A DNA stretch of 46,211 nucleotides from a bacterium (GTDB lineage Bacteria > Patescibacteriota > Minisyncoccia > Minisyncoccales > DAOWIS01), in assembly GCA_030640805.1 (NCBI GenBank), contig DAOWIS010000007.1:1-46211 (forward strand), written 5' to 3'. The translations under genes were made by a program, and so were the position numbers. Shown here one piece after another: positions 14,827-22,543 of the stretch. The notes under the pieces were generated by a model that was given only the letters and a program-made list of their open reading frames with translations, did no database searches and was not told the origin of the DNA. Positions within the stretch are counted from its first letter, which is position 1. Every line of letters starts with the position of its first letter.

Positions 14827-16443
14827 ATGAGAAAAAAATGGAAAATCTTATTATTGGCCTTGGGGATTATTATCGTTGCTTTGATAATATACCAACGATA
14901 TTATGCTCCTTCCTATCATAAAGAGATAGTTCGCACTAAATTATCTTCTACCTTGCGAGAAATGGGCTTCGATCAATCTCAAATAAAGAAAATGGAAAAT
15001 CTGTTTTCGAGCAAAGATGGTAAAAAACTCTTAGAGATAGCTACAGATATCTATGCTCTTATCCCAAGCAAACCAAAAGAGCTTAAGAAAGAAAGAGACA
15101 TTACCATAAAAGAGAGCCTTGTAATCTTAGCAGACTACACCTATCTATATTCCGCCCTGCATAGAAAGGAGTTAATCCGGATAGTATTGGGTGAAAGAGT
15201 ATCGAGATGGATTCATACCTATTTTCCAGAAGAAGAACATCAAAATAGATTAGAAAGAGTTTTAGCTCAATTCACCTGCGATCCTCTTCTGCTCTATTTA
15301 ATTCTGAGCTTACAGGAGGGTATAGAAGTCATCCCACTAGAGATATCAGAGGCAAAACCAAAGAAAGGAGCAGAGAAAGAAGATGAAATGCCTATTATGC
15401 CCCCCGGAACATCTATTTTCACCCAATTCGTTTCTTTCGTGCCTTATATAGTAGATTTATCCAATTTGGTCATTGTTGATGTTTTTAGTAAGAAAGAGAT
15501 TTATTTCGTGGACTACGGTATAAACTATTACCCTTTAGCTCCTTGTCTGGTTGGTCCTTTCTCTCATAGTAACTATCTGATTGTAGATTCTACCCATCTG
15601 GAATTAGTTGGAGATTTAGACTCATTAATGCCTTCACATTGCATATACGTGCCTATAAAAGTTCGGATCTTAAATAACTCTAGCATGAGTGGAATAATTT
15701 GGAACAACATCAGTGGTTGTTATTACTGGTTTGAGCTTGTTTTTAAAGAAGATTTTAAAGAGATTGTAACAACCGAAGATATAAACATCGCTGGAAAACT
15801 GAAACTCGAAAGCTTGGAAAAGGCAGTAAAAAAGGACTCTAATTCAGCTTTTATTCTCGGCAATCTTGGGAGTGTCTATGCTGATGCCAGGGAAAATGAA
15901 AAAGCTATTGCTGTTCTGAAGAGAGCGATCCAACTCGATTCCACTTCTTCCTCATTTTCCCCATTGGCTTATTACAACTTAGCCTTAGTTATGACAAGAC
16001 AAGCAAGCCACCACGCAGTTCAACAGGATTATTATCTCGAAATAGAAAAATACCTACAAAGAGCTATTACAATAGATTCTTTATATGCTAACGCCTATAG
16101 CTTGCTTGGGAACTCTTATCTTATAGATGTAGGAAAATTTGAACCTCTTCCTCACACCGGATTTGAAGATAAGATAAATAAAGCAGTCACTGCCTTTAAT
16201 AAAGCAATTCAACTAACAGACTCATTAGACGCCTGTCCATATTTTGGATTAGCTGAAATTTACAGGGTAAGGCGTGAATTGCAAAAAGCCGAAGAGCTTA
16301 TAAAAAAGGCATTAGAGATTAGTCCTGATGAGGAACTCTACATTGAGAAACTTAAAAAGATTAAAGAGAATAAAGAAATGCTAAAGGAGCGGCTTCAAAA
16401 ATTGGAAGGAGGTCTTGACAAACCTAAAGTAATTATGGTATAA
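14827..16443 (+). CDS. Membrane-anchored TPR protein, 538 aa
   Basis: An N-terminal signal-anchor helix (KILLLALGIIIVALIIY, residues about 6-22) is followed by a large extracytoplasmic region. Residues about 30-320 are not recognised; they include alternating strands (YFVDYGINYYPLAPCLVGPF) and several Cys. From about residue 325, TPR-like helix pairs appear (NSAFILGNLGSVYADARENE, KAIAVLKRAIQLDS, YANAYSLLGNSYL, KAEELIKKALEISPDEE). TPRs usually bind protein partners, so it may be a scaffold at the cell surface. It has an AAGGAGG ribosome site, unlike most genes here. The last 10 codons overlap the next promoter, whose -10 contains this stop codon. Confidence 0.65.
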   Translation: MRKKWKILLLALGIIIVALIIYQRYYAPSYHKEIVRTKLSSTLREMGFDQSQIKKMENLFSSKDGKKLLEIATDIYALIPSKPKELKKERDITIKESLVILADYTYLYSALHRKELIRIVLGERVSRWIHTYFPEEEHQNRLERVLAQFTCDPLLLYLILSLQEGIEVIPLEISEAKPKKGAEKEDEMPIMPPGTSIFTQFVSFVPYIVDLSNLVIVDVFSKKEIYFVDYGINYYPLAPCLVGPFSHSNYLIVDSTHLELVGDLDSLMPSHCIYVPIKVRILNNSSMSGIIWNNISGCYYWFELVFKEDFKEIVTTEDINIAGKLKLESLEKAVKKDSNSAFILGNLGSVYADARENEKAIAVLKRAIQLDSTSSSFSPLAYYNLALVMTRQASHHAVQQDYYLEIEKYLQRAITIDSLYANAYSLLGNSYLIDVGKFEPLPHTGFEDKINKAVTAFNKAIQLTDSLDACPYFGLAEIYRVRRELQKAEELIKKALEISPDEELYIEKLKKIKENKEMLKERLQKLEGGLDKPKVIMV

Positions 16444-16470
16444 TAGAGGTAGAAAGTGATGAGTTCTTTG
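16415..16470 (+). promoter_or_regulatory. Strong promoter with boxA-like leader, inside the end of the TPR gene
   Basis: TTGACA (16415-16420), 18 bases, TATAAT (16439-16444), then a leader with TAGAGGTAGAAA and GAGTTCTTTG. The stretch from the -10 to TTCTTT differs by one base from the copy at 42238-42268. Confidence 0.75.
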
Positions 16471-16544
16471 GAGGTCAAATAAGGAATGAAAAGAAGTTAA
16501 AGAATAAACCCTTAAATCTTTTAATCTAAGAAAGGAGGAAAGCC

Positions 16545-16952
16545 ATGAAAAAGTGGTTTTCCATAGTCGGATTAGTGGGGGTAGTTATCCTGGCTTTATC
16601 TCTTTTTGTTAACCCAATTCTGGATTACAAAAAGGGAACTGAAGCGAGTGAAGTGCTGGTATATAACCAGCCATCTCCTCTGGATGAAGAGGTTTCTCCT
16701 GCTCTATTTGAGGAACTAAGAAAGCAAATAGGAATCTTTTTAGCTGAGCAAGAAGAAGCCCGGAAAAAAGGATTGCAAAAAGAAGAAGTGATCAGGGAAG
16801 AGGTTTCTCCCGGCCAATTTACAGCTGAGCAGATTAAATCGATGGAAGAGCAGATTGAGAAATTACAAAGGGAACAAAAAGAGTTCTGGGAGAGATTGAT
16901 AAGAGAGAATGAAGCCAGAAGGATAGAGATTGCAAAGTCATGGGAGCAATAA
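16545..16952 (+). CDS. Small membrane-anchored coiled-coil protein
   Basis: The 135-residue protein has an N-terminal membrane helix (FSIVGLVGVVILALSLFV), a short linker, and a charged helical part: EELRKQIGIFLAEQEEARKK, then FTAEQIKSMEEQIEKLQREQ. The helical part is closely similar to that of the next gene (EISPAPFGELRKQIDIFLSE..., FTPEQIKQMEEQIEKLR), so the two are paralogues from a local duplication. There is an AAAGGAGG ribosome site, its own promoter and a strong terminator. The function is unknown; a membrane-linked coiled coil near a secretion-type ATPase could be structural. Confidence 0.6.
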   Translation: MKKWFSIVGLVGVVILALSLFVNPILDYKKGTEASEVLVYNQPSPLDEEVSPALFEELRKQIGIFLAEQEEARKKGLQKEEVIREEVSPGQFTAEQIKSMEEQIEKLQREQKEFWERLIRENEARRIEIAKSWEQ

Positions 16953-16996
16953 CCCAATAAAGAGTCTTGAACACTTAAAAGGTTTAAGATTCTGAG

Positions 16997-17025
16997 GGGT
17001 AGAAATAATATTTCTACCCTTTTTT
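16997..17025 (+). terminator. Rho-independent terminator
   Basis: GGGTAGAAAT and ATTTCTACCC form a perfect 10-base stem around AAT, followed by a T6 run. Confidence 0.85.
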
Positions 17026-17073
17026 AATTTAAGTAAGTTTATTTTTTCATTGTGGGTTATGTCGAATATGAAC

Positions 17074-17103
17074 TTGACTTATTTTATACGGATGTGATAC
17101 AAT
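17074..17103 (+). promoter_or_regulatory. Promoter, decides the start of the next gene
   Basis: TTGACT (17074-17079), 18 bases, TACAAT (17098-17103) with a TG extension. An open frame starting at 17052 would begin before this promoter, so the gene starts at 17154. Confidence 0.65.
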
Positions 17104-17153
17104 GGAAAAACCTAAAGGTCGATAAGAAAGTAAATTTAAGAGAAAATAAAAAT

Positions 17154-17819
17154 ATGGAAGAGATGCCCTTTGAAAAACAACCAACAAAAGAGCGGAAGGA
17201 TATAAAAAATTTTTTTAGAAAGAATAAAGAAATTATTACTTTTCTTACTGTTTTAGGTATAACTATTGGAGGCTATCATTTAATGAAAAAATCAGGAGTA
17301 GAGATTGGTAGTCCATCTGAGGCAGTCTTTGGAAAAGATAAACCTCAAATGGAAGCTAAAGCTGTACCTGGGCCGGTAAAAGAAAAGATGCCACCAAAGG
17401 AAGCAAAAAAAGAAGTTTCCGAAGAAGAGATTTCTCCTGCTCCATTTGGAGAGCTAAGAAAGCAAATAGACATCTTTCTATCTGAGCAAGAAGAAGCCCG
17501 GAAAAAAGGATTATCAAGAGAAGAAGTAATCGTAGAAGAAGGCGGACAATTTACACCTGAGCAGATTAAACAGATGGAGGAACAGATAGAAAAATTACGA
17601 CAGGAAAATGAAGAAGCATGGTTAAGTATAGTGAGAGAAAATAGAGCCAGAGAAATAGAGATTGTAGAATCTAGAGAGCCAGTAGAGATAGATTTTTCGA
17701 CAATAAGTGATGAAAAGTTTGGAGATTTAATTAAGGAGAAACTTAGTCAAGAAGAGAAACAGTTACCATCTTTACCAGAAGAGCATGAGGAAAAGCTAAC
17801 TGGTGGAATTCCATTATGA
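17154..17819 (+). CDS. Membrane-anchored coiled-coil protein, paralogue of 16545
   Basis: The 221-residue protein begins MEEMPFEKQPTKERKD, has one membrane helix at about residues 25-42 (IITFLTVLGITIGGYHL), a Pro/Lys linker, and then the coiled-coil part shared with the preceding gene. It extends about 45 residues further with acidic sequence (EPVEIDFSTISDEKFGDLI) and ends LTGGIPL. The cytoplasmic N-terminus is longer than in the paralogue. Its stop overlaps the next start (ATGA at 17816), so these two are co-translated. The function is unknown. Confidence 0.6.
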   Translation: MEEMPFEKQPTKERKDIKNFFRKNKEIITFLTVLGITIGGYHLMKKSGVEIGSPSEAVFGKDKPQMEAKAVPGPVKEKMPPKEAKKEVSEEEISPAPFGELRKQIDIFLSEQEEARKKGLSREEVIVEEGGQFTPEQIKQMEEQIEKLRQENEEAWLSIVRENRAREIEIVESREPVEIDFSTISDEKFGDLIKEKLSQEEKQLPSLPEEHEEKLTGGIPL

Positions 17820-18094
17820 CTAATCTTGAAAAAATCAAAAATATCATCCAGGATTCTAAATTAAAGAAAGAGAAAAAAAAAGAATTTATTGAGGCCTTAA
17901 TTTTAGTTGATGATAAATATTTAAAAGAATTTGTTGATTTTCTTGGAAAAGAACCAAAATGGCTGCCTGTTTTCTATTATAATTTCAAGGCTAAGAAATC
18001 GGCTGCTATAATTAACGACCCTAAACTCTGGGATAAGATTTTTCAATTAGAAAAAGAGATGCTTGCTAAATTAGGAGAGACACTTAAGGCCTAA
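17816..18094 (+). CDS. Small helical protein, 92 aa
   Basis: I do not recognise the family. It is all-helical in appearance (LEKIKNIIQDSKLKKEKKKEFIEALILV, broken by KEPKWLPVFYYNF), with no membrane segment. It is translationally coupled to the preceding membrane coiled-coil gene, so they probably act together. Confidence 0.6.
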   Translation: MTNLEKIKNIIQDSKLKKEKKKEFIEALILVDDKYLKEFVDFLGKEPKWLPVFYYNFKAKKSAAIINDPKLWDKIFQLEKEMLAKLGETLKA

Positions 18095-18136
18095 TTTCAG
18101 AAGGGATTTTTAAAATTAAATTTCTATTTTTGTAAG

Positions 18137-18165
18137 CAAAATCATTTGCTGGATTTTGTTTATTT
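18137..18165 (+). terminator. Possible weak terminator
   Basis: CAAAATC and GATTTTG form a 7-base stem followed by TTTATTTAT, in the 81-base gap before the next gene. Weak and unproven. Confidence 0.3.
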
Positions 18166-18175
18166 ATAAAGATTT

Positions 18176-18598
18176 ATGGAGAAGGATAAATTTAATAATT
18201 TGGAGCAGGAAGTCCAGGTTTTAGAGAAGACCTTAGAAGAGAAGAAAGAAAAACTAAAAGAGATGGCTCCCGAGGAGAAAGAAGAGATGGTCAGAGAATA
18301 TACCAGGAAACGTCTGGAGAAATTAACCCCAAAACCAAAAAAAACAGAAATTCCGCCATCTCGGCCTACGACTATTCCTTCCCCGCCAGCCAAAAAAGTT
18401 TTGCCTTCTTATTTGGATACCCAGGACGAAGACACTAAAAAAATAGTTAAGGATTTGGTTAAACTTAGCGAAGAAAAGGGTCTGAAAACTGCTTTGAATA
18501 AAATTCAGAAAACCAACCAGCCCTTTCTTTTGGATGCCTTTCACGACGCTTTAACCTTTAAATTTCTTCAGGAATTAAGAAAAAAAGATGTTATCTGA
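18176..18598 (+). CDS. Small coiled-coil/Pro-rich partner of the fused ATPase
   Basis: The 140-residue protein has an N-terminal coiled coil (EQEVQVLEKTLEEKKEKLKE), a Pro-rich middle (TEIPPSRPTTIPSPPAKK) and a C-terminal helical domain (TKKIVKDLVKLSEEKGLKTA, FLLDAFHDALTFKFLQEL). It overlaps the start of the ATPase gene by 11 bases, which argues for fixed stoichiometry and a physical partnership. There is no membrane helix. The function is not known. Confidence 0.6.
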   Translation: MEKDKFNNLEQEVQVLEKTLEEKKEKLKEMAPEEKEEMVREYTRKRLEKLTPKPKKTEIPPSRPTTIPSPPAKKVLPSYLDTQDEDTKKIVKDLVKLSEEKGLKTALNKIQKTNQPFLLDAFHDALTFKFLQELRKKDVI

Positions 18599-20942
18599 TT
18601 TTTTATTTTTTTTATTAATAGTAGGAGGAATTGTCTTTTTTGTATTTTTGATTAGAAAGTTGGTTAAACCTTCTGGTTTGAATCTTGATTATCTTTTGCT
18701 TTTGGTTAAATTGCCAAAACCCACAAAAGAAAAGCCTCAAGAAGCAGATTTTAAAAATGAAATTGCTTTTTTTGAGCAGTTTTTATCTAATGTTGCTCAA
18801 GAGAAAAAACCAATCATTTTTGAATCAGCTGTTCATCATATCGGAGAAGAAATTCATTTTTATTTGGCTGTTCCTAAAGAGTTATTCGATTTTATTAAAA
18901 AACAAATTCAGGGATTTTGGTCTGGAGCCCAGGTTGAGCCGATAGAAGATTATAATATTTTTAATCCTCAGGGAAAAGCCCAGGGGGCTTATTTAAAACT
19001 TTTCGAAAATTATTGCCTTCCTATTAAAACTTACGATAATTTTAGCAAAGATACTTTTGAGCCAATTCTTGGTAATTTAGCCAAACTGGAAAAGGAAGGA
19101 GAAGGAGCAGTAATTCAGGTAGTTGTAAAAAAAGCTCCCAAAAGCAATAAAGATAGAATTCTTAAAGCCTTAGAATCTCTTCGCAAAGGAAATTCCCTGA
19201 AAGAAGCGCTGGGAGGTTTAAGTTTTAGCACTAAAGAGATTTTGAAGGCCTTAAATCCCCCCAAGAAAGAAGAAGAAAAGGAGCCGCTTTTTATTGATGA
19301 ATTCAATGTTAAATTACTGGAAAGCAAAATTGAGAAGCCCTTATTTTTAGTCAATGTCCGGTTGTTGGCTTCGGCATCAACTATAGAGCGGGCTGAATCT
19401 ATTGTAAGAAGTTTAACTGGTTCCTTTGAACAGTTCGCTGCTCCTCAAAGGAATAATTTAAGGATTGTTTCTCCAAAAAATCAGCAAAAATTATTTTTTA
19501 ATTTTTCTTTTCGGAAATTTAATCCCTCTCAGACAATAGTCTTAAATAGTCAGGAAATTGCCTCTTTTTGGCATTTTCCTCTTTCCATTACCGAGGTTCC
19601 CCGGCTGAAATGGTTAAAATTTCGAGAACTTGTTCCGCCTTCTAATCTTCCTGAAGAGGGTTTAGTTTTAGGGATGAATATTTATCGAGGCGAAGAAAGA
19701 ATGATTCGGCTCAAAGAAGATGACCGTCGTCGTCATCTTTATATTGTTGGCCAAACCGGTACCGGAAAATCAACTTTTATTACTGAAATGGCACGACAGG
19801 ACATAAAAAACAACAAAGGTTTAGCCGTAATTGATCCTCATGGAGATTTAATTGAGACCCTTCTTGGTTTTATTCCTGAGGAGCGTTTTGGAGATGTTAT
19901 TTTATTTGATCCTTCTGATGTAGAGCGACCCGTAGGTCTAAATATGATTGAATACAATCCTGAACGACCGGAGGAGAAAACATTTATTGTTAATGAAATT
20001 CAAGGGATTTTTAACAAATTATTTATAGCTGAACATATGGGCCCAATGTTTGAGCAGTATATGAGAAATTCTTTGTTGCTTTTAATGGAGGACTTCGGAC
20101 ATCCTTCTACCCTGATGGAAGTGCCCAGAGTTTTTACTGATGAAAATTGGCGAAAACAGAAGCTCTCAAGAATTACCAATCCAACAATAATTGACTTTTG
20201 GGAGAAAGAGGCGGTAAAAGCGGGCGGAGAGGCATCATTGGCTAATATGACACCTTATATTACCTCCAAATTCGCTAATTTCTTAACCAATGATTATGTT
20301 CGGCCAATTATTGCTCAAGTTAGATCCTCTTTTAATTTTCGAGAAGTAATGGATGAAGGGAAGATTTTACTGGTTAATCTTTCTAAAGGAAAGATAGGAG
20401 AAATTAATGCCGGACTTTTAGGAATGATTGTAGTTGGTAAAATTTTAATGGCTGCTCTTTCTCGGGTAGATATTCCTCAAGAACAACGTCGGGATTTTAA
20501 TTTATACATTGATGAGTTTCAAAACTTCACTACTCCCTCTATTGTGACCATTTTGTCCGAGGCAAGAAAATACTGCCTTAATTTAATAATTGCCCATCAA
20601 TTTATCGCTCAATTAAAAGAAGAAATAAAAGATGCGGTTTTTGGCAATGTTGGTTCTAAAGTAGTTTTTCGAGTTGGCGCTCCTGATTCCCAGGAGTTGA
20701 TTAGAGAATTCGAGCCGGAATTGACCGATAATGACCTTATTAACATTGATAATTTCCACGCCTATCTTAAACTTTTAATCAATGGCGAACCCAGTCCGTC
20801 TTTTAATTTAAGAACCATAAAACCGAAAGAATCTGATCCCGAAATTAAAGAGAAAATCAAAAAACAATCTCGCTTGACTTATGGTCGTCCTAGAGAAGAA
20901 ATAGAAAAAGAAATTCTCCAACGCCTCCGCAGCGAGGAATAG
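18588..20942 (+). CDS. Membrane-anchored TraD/VirB4-like P-loop ATPase, fused form
   Basis: The 784-residue protein starts with a membrane helix (FLFFLLIVGGIVFFVFLI), continues with an N-terminal domain like the separate protein at 10151, and from about residue 360 carries the motor: DDRRRHLYIVGQTGTGKST (Walker A), AVIDPHGDLIETLL, NLYIDEFQNFTTPSI (Walker B) and IIAHQFIAQL. The motifs resemble DUF87/TraG-type coupling ATPases that move DNA or protein through a membrane. No relaxase, VirB6-type channel or pilin was seen in the window, so the cargo is unknown. It lacks the zinc-ribbon tail of the copy at 11451. The two copies differ enough to be old paralogues, not a recent duplication. Confidence 0.75.
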   Translation: MLSDFLFFLLIVGGIVFFVFLIRKLVKPSGLNLDYLLLLVKLPKPTKEKPQEADFKNEIAFFEQFLSNVAQEKKPIIFESAVHHIGEEIHFYLAVPKELFDFIKKQIQGFWSGAQVEPIEDYNIFNPQGKAQGAYLKLFENYCLPIKTYDNFSKDTFEPILGNLAKLEKEGEGAVIQVVVKKAPKSNKDRILKALESLRKGNSLKEALGGLSFSTKEILKALNPPKKEEEKEPLFIDEFNVKLLESKIEKPLFLVNVRLLASASTIERAESIVRSLTGSFEQFAAPQRNNLRIVSPKNQQKLFFNFSFRKFNPSQTIVLNSQEIASFWHFPLSITEVPRLKWLKFRELVPPSNLPEEGLVLGMNIYRGEERMIRLKEDDRRRHLYIVGQTGTGKSTFITEMARQDIKNNKGLAVIDPHGDLIETLLGFIPEERFGDVILFDPSDVERPVGLNMIEYNPERPEEKTFIVNEIQGIFNKLFIAEHMGPMFEQYMRNSLLLLMEDFGHPSTLMEVPRVFTDENWRKQKLSRITNPTIIDFWEKEAVKAGGEASLANMTPYITSKFANFLTNDYVRPIIAQVRSSFNFREVMDEGKILLVNLSKGKIGEINAGLLGMIVVGKILMAALSRVDIPQEQRRDFNLYIDEFQNFTTPSIVTILSEARKYCLNLIIAHQFIAQLKEEIKDAVFGNVGSKVVFRVGAPDSQELIREFEPELTDNDLINIDNFHAYLKLLINGEPSPSFNLRTIKPKESDPEIKEKIKKQSRLTYGRPREEIEKEILQRLRSEE

Positions 20943-20971
20943 TTTTTTAATATATTATAAACTAATACAAA

Positions 20972-21000
20972 TTGACGAATAAATTTTATTCTGCTAAACT
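20972..21000 (+). promoter_or_regulatory. Promoter for the gene at 21058
   Basis: TTGACG (20972-20977), 17 bases, TAAACT (20995-21000) with a TG extension. The leader would be about 50 bases. Confidence 0.5.
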
Positions 21001-21057
21001 AAAATAAGAAAGGTCAAATAATCTGATAATTATTTAATAATTAATCTAAAGAAAAAT

Positions 21058-21552
21058 ATGGTAAAAGGAATAGAAAAGGAGCCAACTTCTAAAAGTCCTG
21101 AAGAAATTAGATTAGAAGAATTAAGTGAACTTTCTGGAGTTTCTCCTGAAGAAATAAAAAAGTTTGAGGAAACAGGAGATAAATATGGATTTTGGAGAGA
21201 GGGAAAGCGTCGTTTCTTCTATGAGCCGGGATCCGAAGAAGCAGAAAAAGCAAAAGTAGAAAAAGTAGAAAAAGAAGCTTTTAAGAAATTATCAGAAGAA
21301 GAAAAAAACAGGGTACTTCAAGAATACGTAAAGACTCGAAACCAAATTACAGACAAAATGAAAAAGATGCAAAAAGAATTAACCGGCTACGAGAGTTTAA
21401 TGGAGCAAACATTCGGTAGTTTATCAAAAGAAGAGATGGAAAAAGCAGAAGAGAAACAAAAGGAATGGAATGATTTCTCACAAGAAGAAAAGCAAGAAAA
21501 GTTAGAACCACTGCAAAAATTAGAAAAGTTATTAAAACCTGAAGAAGAATAG
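21058..21552 (+). CDS. Charged helical protein, 164 aa
   Basis: I do not recognise the family. After a short N-terminal segment, LEELSELSGVSPEEIKKFEE followed by YGFWREGKRRFFYEPGS looks like a small helix-turn-helix or MerR-like start. The rest is a Lys/Glu coiled coil (EKNRVLQEYVKTRNQITDKM, KEEMEKAEEKQKEW). There is no membrane segment. It has its own promoter and a palindromic terminator, so it is monocistronic. Confidence 0.55.
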   Translation: MVKGIEKEPTSKSPEEIRLEELSELSGVSPEEIKKFEETGDKYGFWREGKRRFFYEPGSEEAEKAKVEKVEKEAFKKLSEEEKNRVLQEYVKTRNQITDKMKKMQKELTGYESLMEQTFGSLSKEEMEKAEEKQKEWNDFSQEEKQEKLEPLQKLEKLLKPEEE

Positions 21553-21568
21553 AAATTTACTTTAGATA

Positions 21569-21597
21569 AAATCAACGAGACCCGGTCTCGTTGATTT
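21569..21597 (+). terminator. 29-base perfect palindrome, probable terminator
   Basis: AAATCAACGAGACC, a central C, then the exact reverse complement, followed by TATTATATTT. The T-run is weak but the stem is strong. Confidence 0.6.
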
Positions 21598-21627
21598 ATT
21601 ATATTTGTAAGTTTTGTTAGATAGATG

Positions 21628-21633
21628 TATAAT
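21628..21633 (+). promoter_or_regulatory. -10 box (TATAAT), leaderless gene
   Basis: TATAAT ends 7 bases before ATG 21641. An upstream TTG start at 21614 would precede the box and is unlikely. Confidence 0.55.
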
Positions 21634-21640
21634 AAAGTAT

Positions 21641-21940
21641 ATGAATGATCAATTAGAAAAAAGTTTAACTGAAGCCAGTCGGCACTTTTCTGAACTTACC
21701 AGAAAAGTTGAAGAGGGAAAAAAGAAAAAGCAAAGAACTGAAAAAGAAATTCGAGAAACCGAAGAAGTGATTAAAAAAATGGAGAAAGAAATTGCTCAGA
21801 AAAAGCAAGAGATCTTCACCAAAAAAAAGCAGTTAACCACGCTTTCTTTTGAATTGAGGCGCTTAGATAACGAACGAAATACAGCCCAGAAGCAAATTGG
21901 TGAATTTAAAAGAGAAATAGAAAGATTAGAAAGAAGATAA
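21641..21940 (+). CDS. Small coiled-coil protein, 99 aa
   Basis: The protein is almost entirely a heptad-type coiled coil (KSLTEASRHFSELTRKVEEG, EKEIRETEEVIKKMEKEIAQ, ending RLDNERNTAQKQIGEFKREI). There is no membrane segment or recognised domain. The start was chosen from the -10 position. It is followed by a hairpin at 21967. The function is unknown. Confidence 0.6.
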   Translation: MNDQLEKSLTEASRHFSELTRKVEEGKKKKQRTEKEIRETEEVIKKMEKEIAQKKQEIFTKKKQLTTLSFELRRLDNERNTAQKQIGEFKREIERLERR

Positions 21941-21966
21941 AGGGCTTTGTCTAAATTGAAAAAATC

Positions 21967-21985
21967 AAGGAGAGCGGGTCTCCTT
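21967..21985 (+). terminator. Hairpin AAGGAGA / TCTCCTT
   Basis: A 7-base perfect stem with a 5-base loop, followed by AAATTTATTT. It ends 8 bases before the -35 of the toxin-antitoxin promoter. Confidence 0.5.
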
Positions 21986-21993
21986 AAATTTAT

Positions 21994-22021
21994 TTGACCT
22001 TATTTTTCTTTTTGTTAAAAT
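21994..22021 (+). promoter_or_regulatory. Promoter of the toxin-antitoxin pair
   Basis: TTGACC (21994-21999), 16 bases, TAAAAT (22016-22021) with a TG extension. The ATG at 22030 is within a few bases of the expected transcript start. Confidence 0.6.
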
Positions 22022-22029
22022 AAAAATAT

Positions 22030-22215
22030 ATGGCTAATCAAACTATTACTAAAAAAAGAATAGAAATTCCATTAGTGGAGTACAACCTTTTACGGGAAGT
22101 TTATAGACAATTTAAAAAACAGGCCTTACTTTTAAGAATAGTTGAAGCCGAAGAAAATCTCAAAAGAAAGCGAGTTAAAGAGATAGATATTGATAAGTTT
22201 ATAAAAAATATTTAA
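22030..22215 (+). CDS. Antitoxin of a RelBE-type pair
   Basis: A 61-residue protein with an N-terminal strand (TITKKRIEIPLVEYNLLREV) and a charged helix (LRIVEAEENLKRKRVKEIDI). The size, the position 3 bases before a RelE-like toxin and the leaderless promoter support an antitoxin that binds the toxin and its own promoter. Sequence similarity to a named antitoxin family is weak by eye. Confidence 0.7.
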   Translation: MANQTITKKRIEIPLVEYNLLREVYRQFKKQALLLRIVEAEENLKRKRVKEIDIDKFIKNI

Positions 22216-22218
22216 TTT

Positions 22219-22503
22219 ATGTCTTTTAAGATTAAGAAGATTGTTTTTGATGCATCTTTTGAGAGGAAATTTAAAAATTATAAGAAAAAATTGTCCAAAA
22301 AAGAATTAAATAGACTTAAAGAAAGATTAATAATTTTTAAAAATAATCCTTTTAATCCAAAACTAAAAACTCATAAACTAAAAGGTAGCCTGAAAGAATA
22401 TTGGGTTTTCTCAATTAGTTATTCTGATCGAATAATACTCCGTTTTTTAAATAAAGAAAAAGTATTTTTTATTGATGTTGGCGATCATAGTATTTATAAA
22501 TAG
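22219..22503 (+). CDS. RelE/YafQ-type mRNA interferase toxin
   Basis: A 94-residue protein with the RelE fold pattern: IVFDASFERKFKNYKKKLSK, then KLKGSLKEYWVFSISYSDRI, then LRFLNKEKVFFIDVGDHSIY. The late basic and aromatic residues, including the His-x-x-Tyr end, fit the ribosome-dependent mRNA cutting site of YafQ-like toxins. It follows the antitoxin by 3 bases and is closed by a terminator. Confidence 0.8.
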   Translation: MSFKIKKIVFDASFERKFKNYKKKLSKKELNRLKERLIIFKNNPFNPKLKTHKLKGSLKEYWVFSISYSDRIILRFLNKEKVFFIDVGDHSIYK

Positions 22504-22529
22504 AACCTAATAATAGTTTTAGGTTTTTA
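22504..22529 (+). terminator. Terminator of the toxin-antitoxin pair
   Basis: AACCTAA pairs with TTAGGTT, then TTTTA. Confidence 0.55.
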
Positions 22530-22543
22530 TTTTGATTGATAAG

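Noticed and set aside
18588-20942. Integrated conjugative element
   Set aside because: There is no relaxase, integrase, att-like direct repeat or flanking tRNA in the window.
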